Below, one piece after another: positions 55,605 through 64,000 of a stretch of 64,000 nt of DNA; position 1 is the stretch's first letter; each line of letters begins with the position of its first letter. The position numbers were made by a program, and so were the translations under genes. The notes under the pieces were generated by a model. The model was not told the DNA's origin. It ran no database searches and was given only the letters and a program-made list of their open reading frames with translations. The stretch is from Telopea speciosissima (Eukaryota > Streptophyta > Magnoliopsida > Proteales > Proteaceae), in NCBI RefSeq assembly GCF_018873765.1, contig NC_057920.1, positions 8,321,307 to 8,385,306 on the forward strand, read 5' to 3'.

Positions 55605-56449
55605 AAATGGAGCACATCCCCATCAATCTCCATATGTCAAGTTCATTCGATGGAAATATGAAATTGAACGAAAGTGCCCCACCAAGCAACATTGAGGCAT
55701 AACCTTGAACTTCAAAAACAGTGTACAAAGCAGTCCCAGGTACATCAGGATTCTTTGTTGCGGTGGAAGCCCTAGGCACAAAAGTTGCAGCAATCTTTTG
55801 AACAACCTGATATATAATACAAAGTCACGAAGATACAACTTAAAAGAAAATGAATTTCTCACAAGACCCAAGTTCAAATCAAGAAATTCTTAAATCCATA
55901 AAGAAAACAGACGGAATGCCATATGGGCAAAGTAAGAATTTAAATTTGAACAGAATTAAATTACTCCTAAAGCATTCACAATTCACATAGCCAGTGAAAC
56001 TTAAAGCTATCCCTAGATATTGAGAATAATAACTTTCAATGTACGAAGAACTACTTCCAGTGTTAAATAGAATGTGGGTAATTGAGATTGGATGACAAAA
56101 TGTTGCTTTTGGTATGATGCTTTGGAACTATATTTCGTACTCCTCTGAACACACACAGATACACCCGGGATGGTGGGTGATAATAAAAGATAACGATTAA
56201 CCATAAATCATATGAATTGGGTAATGGGTATTTCCCGAAAACAATTTACGGTTCAGGTTCTAACGAAACAACAACCGATTTCAGGAAATAAAGCTTACCT
56301 TTTTTATGTCTTTATCGATTGCCGGAGTAGCAGATGAAGTAGTAGTCGAGGTGGACTCAATACTACTTCTTTTGCTTGGATCTTGGACTCCTCCGTGTTC
56401 TTCAACCGTCTCAAGGCCATCTGACGTTGCCCCGATTTTGAGTTTTCTT
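55605..56449 (-). pseudogene. Captured exons of a probable plastid membrane protein gene
   Basis: Two exons in frame: 56299-56449 and 55605-55806, with a proper donor (AAAAAAG/GTAAGC) and acceptor (ATATCAG/GTTGTT). The first reads RKLKIGATSDGLETVEEHGG and continues Ser/Thr-rich. The second reads VVQKIAATFVPRASTATKNP, then PGTALYTVFEVQGYASMLLG and FIFPSNELDIWRLMG, with a hydrophobic stretch. This composition suggests the end of a plastid transit region followed by a membrane protein; I cannot name the family with confidence. The coding sequence stops exactly where the inverted repeat begins, so the C-terminus is missing. An upstream Lys-rich frame around 56480-56600 may be another captured piece. 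Confidence 0.65.
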
Positions 56450-56948
56450 CTGTAACACTATATAGTGCCGGACTCTTTTATCGAAAAGATGGCGGGAATT
56501 TTGGTTGAGACTAACGCGTACATTTTCAATCTAGTTTTTCCTTTCTTAAAATCCTTCATAAATGATTTGCCATTGGAAGCCGGTGCCGGTGAGGTGGCCA
56601 CACGTCCACAGACAGAGTCACAGAGAGAGAAGCTGGGAGGAGATGATAAAAGTGAGGTCGGATATAAGGAGATTTTTTGTTGAATTATTTGAAATTATAA
56701 ATGATACATTACTCTAGCTAAATCTCACTACTGTTGCATCTTTCCAACCTGCCTTGTCTTGTGATTGTGTTGAACCAGTCCCAATCGAAGCCTCTCCATT
56801 TCTATCTATAAATGCTATTCCAGGTTTGAATCAACCCATTAGGTCCAAGCGATCCCATTGATTGATTTACAGACCATTCCGATTAGAAATTAGAGGGCTG
56901 CTATTGAAAGGAGAAGTATGGGGCGGGATTGCAGCTTGCAGGGGAGGG

Positions 56949-57159
56949 GGATCAAGGGAGTGGTTGGTTCCGTCGAGAGAAGAAGAAGAAGGAGAGAGAT
57001 GGATGTTGGGGCAATTTGGGTTATTCATTTAACTTTTTTTACTTATGTGTGGGTTTGGTAAATCTTTTTAACTCAAGTAACTTATGAATGTAAAACATAA
57101 TTTGCTGCTACTGATTTTGTAAATTTTTTTTTAATCTAGTAGATCTAGGAAATTCTCCC
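56949..57159 (-). repeat. Right terminal inverted repeat of the Pack-MULE
   Basis: Inverse of 55392-55604, with the CCTTCTTCTTCTTCTC and TGCCCCAACATCC blocks toward the inside. Confidence 0.85.
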
Positions 57160-57172
57160 ATTTATTAATCCT

Positions 57173-57347
57173 TGAGGATGAGCCTCAGCGCAGAAATACA
57201 GCTGCTCCTTTGTGATCTAAGTGGCCATGGGTTCGAGTTGAAAAACAGCCTCTACGACTAAGCGGGGGTAAAGCTGTGTACATTATGCTCCCTAGATCTT
57301 GCAGCGATGGAAACCTCGTGCATTAGGTTAGTTTTTTTTTTTTTTTA
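57173..57347 (+). mobile_element. Au-type SINE
   Basis: Begins near GAGCCTCAGCG with a tRNA-like B box (GGGTTCGAGTT) at about 57229-57239, then CAGCCTCT, GGGGTAAAGCTGTGTACA and CCTCGTGCATTAGG, ending in poly-T. The direct repeat ATTAATCCT at 57164-57172 and 57348-57356 marks the insertion. It is just outside the right end of the Pack-MULE. Confidence 0.75.
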
Positions 57348-57460
57348 ATTAATCCTACATGGGCTATATGGGATTCATTAATACCCTTGGACGTCCTCTA
57401 TTCCTCAGATCTTGGTAAGGATAGCTATAGGAGCACATAGAGTTTTACTTCTTTTTATTT

Positions 57461-57614
57461 GGGGGTGTACCTAGTGCATGAAGCTCCCTCTAGGTATGGG
57501 AAGGTCATAATGAACGCAGCCTTACCCCTACTTTAAGGAGAAGATGTTTCCCAACTCAAACCCATGACCACTAGATCGTAATGGAGCAACCTTACTGTTG
57601 CACCGAGGTCCACC
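57461..57614 (-). mobile_element. Au-type SINE
   Basis: On the minus strand: GGTGGACCTCGGTGCAACAG (A-box region), CATGGGTTTGAGTTGGG (B-box region), GGGGTAAGGCTGCGTTCA, then CTTCATGCACTAGGTACACC. This is the same design as 57173-57347 and 62753-62942. No clear target duplication. Confidence 0.75.
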
Positions 57615-57794
57615 CTCTTCAGTGCCTTCCGAAATAATTAAATATAAACTGACTTCAGCTAAGTAAACAACCCTAGTAGAGTTTAGGACACAACAGAATG
57701 GCCAAACACCAACCAAGGTTGCATGCTCTTTTGCTCTCCCACCCCCCCCCCTCCCCCTCCCCCTCAAAAAATTTCTCCATCCCACCACTATGCT

Positions 57795-57975
57795 TGCCAA
57801 TTAGTACCGAGGTTTCAAAAAACAGAATCGATGATCAAATTGGTCAATGTCGATTTCGATCCGAATCAACTAGAATCGATCGAATTTAATCAGAATTAGC
57901 CAACAATAGAGCAAATCGGCAAGAAGGATCTATCATAAATAATTCACTGATCTGATTCCCAATTTTTTAAACCGT
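57795..57975. repeat. Word-repeat element, hAT-like family, AATCGAT variant
   Basis: The ends GAGGTTTCAAAAAAC and (inverted) CACGGTTTAAAAAATT enclose about 165 bases rich in AATCGAT, CGATTTCGAT and GATTCC words. No convincing target duplication, so boundaries are approximate. Confidence 0.45.
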
Positions 57976-58916
57976 GATGGACACCTCTCCTAACAAATTT
58001 AAACACCTTTGTTTTTTCTTTTTCTTTTTGTAAGATAAAAACCTTAATTATTACTAACCTAATAAGGCAAATGTTTTCAGAACATGTCATCCAAATGTCA
58101 TGATTTGATCCAAATATTTTGGGTAAGTAGATCTCAAAGTCTCCTGCCTACATGTCAAATTTCAGTTTATGGAGTAATCATGTGGCAAATAAAGCTTCTA
58201 AAGTCTAGTAACTGTGAGAGGATGCACAAGATATACCAATATACTTGGACAACAACAAAAAAAAATTCAAGAATACATAGATGAACATGAGAGGATAATT
58301 GGAAATTTAAGTAAAAATTTAACACATGGCTAAATTTATAATGTCTACAACCAATTCAACAGTCAATGGTCAGAAACCAATTATCAACATGGCTCAAAAT
58401 GATGGGGCATTCTGATAAAGCTTATAAGAATGACCCTGAAAAATGGAAATTTCTCTCATTTCTTTTTGGGAAATTTGGCATATTTCTTTCATTTCAAAAA
58501 GTTTTTATACTTCAGTAAAATTCATATTTTGGCCAAAATGGAAACCAAACAAATTTTAACTAATGGGACCGCGGTTTATTGGCTTAAGTAGCAATCATAG
58601 CCTGTTTTACAAATTTCTCTTAGCCCATATCTCGAAAGTTATCCCAATTTAAAGTTTAATTCACAAGCCTCGTTCTATACCATTTGAGAGTGCCCACTTC
58701 TTGCCCTATTAAGGTAAATAATCAACAACATTAAATGTGAGGTAACAAAAAAGCAGAACATATAAAAACATGTTTATGAAGCTCCTCCGGACTTCAAAAC
58801 AAAATGTAAAAACACCACCAAAACTCCATGAGATCGCTCCCTCCTTTATTTTCAAACTGGAGAATACTCATGAATCAGCAAATAGGGATAGATAGGGTCG
58901 TAGATTATTGAACTGA
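57976..58916. other. Intergenic DNA, no gene seen
   Basis: AT-rich sequence downstream of NDUFS8 (on its 3' side), with no protein-like frame. Confidence 0.6.
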
Positions 58917-61059
<2,143 letters not shown>

Positions 61060-61352
61060 CTGCAGTTTGTACACAAGAAAGAAGAGTTGAAAAAGAAACT
61101 GAGATGAATAACCCTTATTTTTCTTCACAATATCTATGGCAAGGTAATCAATACTGGCAATTTATTAGAACAGAAGACAAATAGAATTAGCAAGGGTCAA
61201 TGCGCCACATACAACTAGATATATAAGAAAATAACGCACTTGCTATGGGACATGTACATACTCATAGAACTCCCATTACATTCCTTCCACAACGAACAAA
61301 TCTGTTAAAAAACTCTATAGGACTCCACTGGAAATGGTAAGCTCATGAACAA

Positions 61353-62447
61353 CAATGTTCGAACTTTCGGTCAAAATGGCCAAAATTTTGCGAAATGTTT
61401 CGGTTTTAACAAAGGTCGAAATGAAACCAGGTGTGATACCAGTGTCTTACCAAGTTTCAGTCAAAATGTTGCAGTTTCAGGCAAATTTTCGCCTATGTTT
61501 CGGGTTTTGGTATCGTTTCGTTGAAACCATGTGTATAAAATGGATGGGTTCGATCGAAATTTCAACCATGTTTTGGGTTCCAATATCATTCAGCTAAACT
61601 TCCTAGAAAACCTCAATTTTTTTGTGATTTTTGGCCAAATCACTCCCATATCTTTGTAATAAACCATGTATAATATTAATATTTGACATTAAGAGATGAT
61701 TTCCAATTTTATTTTTACTCATTCCTAATGCATATTTTAATTGTTTTAATTGAACTATGTGTGTTCTAGTATTAAAATTTGTGTAGAATATGTTTATTTT
61801 CATGTTTATGGGAAATACATACACGAATTGCTTCTGGATTATAATTGGAAACCCCCTTTTCTGGATCCATCTCACATCAATAACTCGACCCCTTCCACCT
61901 ATATGTAATTTTAGACAAGTTTCCTTTGAAGTGGATACCTAAATGCCCAGTATGGCTAGTAATAATCTATCTTCCGGGGCATACGATAATTCGTTTGTCA
62001 TCTGAGGTGTTAATTTACCTACAAAAATATCACCCGTATCAACCCAAGATCCCAGCATCATAATTCCATTTATGTCTAAATTTCGGAGTAAATGGGCTTC
62101 TAAATGCGGTATTTCATTAATGATCCTTTCCGGACCTTGGCATGTCACATGAATCTGAATTTAATATTTCCATATGTATATTATAACAAGTATACAACAG
62201 CATACAACGTACACTACCAACCTAGGGTCCGAAGCTACACTACTATTTTGGGCGTGTTTTTTTACAATCCAAGGGTTCACTATGTTTAGAGGGCCTAAAA
62301 GAGGGTTTCCCATAGATTTTGGAAACTAATTTGGCCATTTGGCCCTCGAAACCAGTAGCCGAAACATGCAGCAGACCTACCAAGTTTCAATCGAAATTTC
62401 ATAGTAGCGCAAAATATGTCAGTTCCGAGCCAAACTTTGAACCTTGA
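61353..62447. mobile_element. hAT-like word-repeat element carrying plastid DNA
   Basis: 1095 bp with perfect 8 bp target duplication ATGAACAA (61345-61352 and 62448-62455). The ends are CAATGTTCGAACTTTCGG and (inverted) CAAGGTTCAAAGTTTGGC. Both flanking zones are dense in TTTCGG, CGAAAT, GAAACC and GTTTCAG words. The inner part matches the inverted copy at 46785 (CTACCAACCTAGGGTCCG, CACTATGTTTAGAGGGCCTA). In the middle is a 360-base plastid rpoB segment absent from that copy. It lies in a presumed NDUFS8 intron. Confidence 0.82.
61800..62165 (-). pseudogene. rpoB: Nuclear copy of a plastid rpoB fragment
   Basis: On the minus strand it reads as part of the plastid RNA polymerase beta subunit: [86 protein letters not shown]. 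About 110 codons, with a stop and frame change near 61930 and 61850. It is plastid DNA moved to the nucleus. The boundaries are approximate, set by loss of rpoB similarity. Confidence 0.85.
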
Positions 62448-62752
62448 TGAACAATGCCAATCAATAAGCTCTCTAATACACTGAGATGATCTCCATGGGC
62501 CACTACAACTTGTACGAGAACCAGCGAATAAAGTGAATTAGCACTTTGGGACAGAAGACAACAAGATCATGAATGAGAAAGACGAAGAAAAGGCACCATA
62601 AGAACTTTGAACTTGAAGAAGTATTATTGTATATAACAAATATCAATGACAATAAAGGAGAGAAACTAATTAAAAACAAACCAAAGGAAATCACAAATAA
62701 CATGTTATTAAAATAATAGTAAAAAAATGAGATATTAGCACTGATGAAAGAC

Positions 62753-62942
62753 TACGGGGAAAAAAAAGAAGGGAGAAAAGCGCGTCCCAATGCACGAGGC
62801 TCCCGTTATTGTAGGGTCTGGGAGGGGCAGATGTACAGTCTTTTACCCCCTGCTTCGCAGAAGAGGGTGCTTCCAAGTTTCGAACCCATAGCCAACAGGT
62901 TGCAATAGCGCAACTTTACCATTGTGCCAAGGCTCGCCCACT
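62753..62942 (-). mobile_element. Au-type SINE
   Basis: Minus strand: GGGCGAGCCTTGGCACAATGG (start and A box), GGGTTCGAAACTTGG (B box), CAGGGGGTAAAAGACTGTAC, GGGAGCCTCGTGCATTGGG. The imperfect target duplication TGATGAAAGAC (62742-62752) and TGATGGAAGAC (62943-62953) differs at one base. It closely follows the Au-SINE design known from many angiosperms. Confidence 0.85.
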
Positions 62943-62995
62943 TGATGGAAGACAATAAATCACTTCAAAAATATAAAATGATGCAGGACAGGTAA

Positions 62996-63120
62996 GCCCA
63001 AGGTTTTGGTAAGAAGAATCGGACCCAGCCAAATTCCGATCCAATTCACCTCGAATCTGCTTATTACCTTGCAATCAATCCGCTTTTTGGATCGGAATAA
63101 GAATCAGCTAATTATAGAAG
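62996..63120. repeat. Word-repeat element end, AATCGG variant
   Basis: Begins CAAGGTTTTGG and is rich in AATCGGA, ATTCCGATCC and GGATCGGAAT. A complementary end, with AATCGGCTGATTCC and CCGATCCAATTCC, lies at 63925-63986. The two may be ends of one 990 bp element, but no matching 8 bp duplication is seen. Confidence 0.5.
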
Positions 63121-63924
63121 CCTCGCTTTACCAGTGATTGTTGTGATAGCAAGAGAGTTGCAGGAAGAGGACAGTGGTGGAGACCTTGCCTCAGTTATTC
63201 CGAAAGGTGCACATGGTTAACATGTGTTCATCATCAGTTATGTTGCATAATCTGTCTTCATCCAAGGTTACCACGTGTTCATCATTAGTTATGTTGCTGA
63301 ATTGGTCTTTCATCCCACGCGATCATCATCAGCTGATCGAATCAGGTGGAGCGGCTTGTCATGGCCTTGGACCTTTCTAAGCAACCATGCCGGCACTTAG
63401 CACTCTAATTGGCACTAAGTGAGCCTTACTTGACTCTTGAAGGGTCTTGGGAAGAGAACTAGTGAACACAAGAGAGTTTGAATGAAAGAACTTTGTATTG
63501 CACTAGAGCTTGCTTACAAGAGCTTGAATATTTTGCTTGCTTGGAGCCTTGGCCAAATGAGGCCACTTCTATTTATAGGCAACCAAGGACCCAAAGAACG
63601 CCTAAGATCTGCACAAGTGTCCATCCAACGGTGGATAACTTTCTAGCTATAGGGACAAGAACTTTCTCACCTCCTTCATGGAGGATTCTAGAATCCTAGA
63701 GAAGTCTAGAAACCTCTCCCTTTTTTTAGCTATGTTCAAGTTCTCTCCAGAACCTTCTTGCTTCTAGAGGTTTCCCAAGAAATGTCTAGACTACCTACAC
63801 AAGTGTGGAGAATTCTAGACCATGGATCATCCTTAGCCTAAGTGCCTATGTCCATGGGCTAGCAAGCTTGGCACGTGGGCCTTGGTGGCGAGCTGTTACA
63901 GGCCGCTCTGCTTCACATGACTAG
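63121..63924. other. No gene seen
   Basis: Sequence between the two AATCGG word ends. It contains repeated CATGTGTTCATCATCAGTTA-like and TCTAGAA(A/C)-rich stretches but no recognisable coding region. The missing NDUFS8 first exon was not found here. Confidence 0.5.
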
Positions 63925-63986
63925 AATCGGGCATGAATCAGAATCGGCTGATTCCACCGATCCAATTCCAACTCTTCAAACCATGA
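63925..63986. repeat. Word-repeat element end, AATCGG variant (inverted)
   Basis: Inverted it reads CATGGTTTGAAGAGTTGG and then GGATCGGTGG, the same end type as 62996, close to the window edge. Confidence 0.5.
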
Positions 63987-64000
63987 GTTGGCCAGAATAT

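Larger units (their letters stand above)
55392..57159. mobile_element. Mutator-like element carrying gene fragments (Pack-MULE)
   Basis: 1768 bp bounded by long terminal inverted repeats, 55392-55604 and 56949-57159 (about 212 bp, roughly 85 percent alike by eye), starting GGG(G/A)GAATTTCCTAGATC. Flanks show an imperfect AT-rich duplication (TTTATTA at 55385-55391 and 57161-57167). The interior holds no transposase but two spliceable exons of a host-like gene on the minus strand. Long inverted repeats, G-rich ends and captured exons are the marks of Pack-MULEs. It lies about 150 bp upstream of the bL27m 5' exon. Confidence 0.8.

Overview
The window is nuclear DNA of a flowering plant, probably a eudicot or magnoliid. 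Genes are split into many short GT-AG exons, plant-specific or plant-typical proteins are present, introns are loaded with Ty1/copia LTR retrotransposons, Au-type SINEs occur, and a plastid rpoB fragment sits in an intron. I could not identify the species.

Five conserved genes were assembled exon by exon from protein homology and splice sites. From left to right: (1) the 3' half of a PYROXD2-type FAD oxidoreductase gene (+, exons 4171-26559); (2) a complete AP-3 adaptor sigma subunit (-, 30581-40111, 166 aa); (3) a complete organellar mTERF protein of the MTERF2/EMB2219 type (+, 40509-49762, 665 aa), head-to-head with AP3S over a 397 bp shared upstream region; (4) mitochondrial ribosomal protein bL27m (-, CDS 52102-52713, 142 aa, with a probable 5'UTR exon near 55117-55245); (5) the C-terminal 177 residues of complex I subunit NDUFS8/TYKY (-, 58917-61059), whose first exon or exons lie outside the window or were not found. 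These genes are ordinary housekeeping genes for mitochondrion, plastid and vesicle traffic, and I see no functional cluster.

The rest is mobile DNA. PYROXD2 introns hold a truncated copia element (1-2167), a decayed copia (9071-13063) inside an older LTR element, a 177 bp Mutator-type MITE with a perfect 9 bp target duplication (14681-14857), and a decayed copia (19198-25766) that itself carries a 1263 bp aberrant retroelement insertion (21909-23171). The AP3S intron holds a very young copia (32582-38165, LTRs differing at one base in 195) and a small hAT-like element. Between PYROXD2 and AP3S lies a 5'-truncated L1-type LINE (27239-28931) with a 14 bp target duplication. A Mutator-like element carrying captured gene exons (Pack-MULE, 55392-57159) lies just upstream of the bL27m gene, followed by Au-SINEs. 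A family of hAT-like elements with 8 bp target duplications recurs through the window; its ends are built from short self-complementary words that differ from copy to copy, and one copy contains the rpoB fragment.

The best candidates for something undescribed are the retroelement bounded by two inverted U3 ends (21909-23171), the word-repeat hAT-like family, and the Pack-MULE. No CRISPR, rRNA or convincing tRNA gene was seen.
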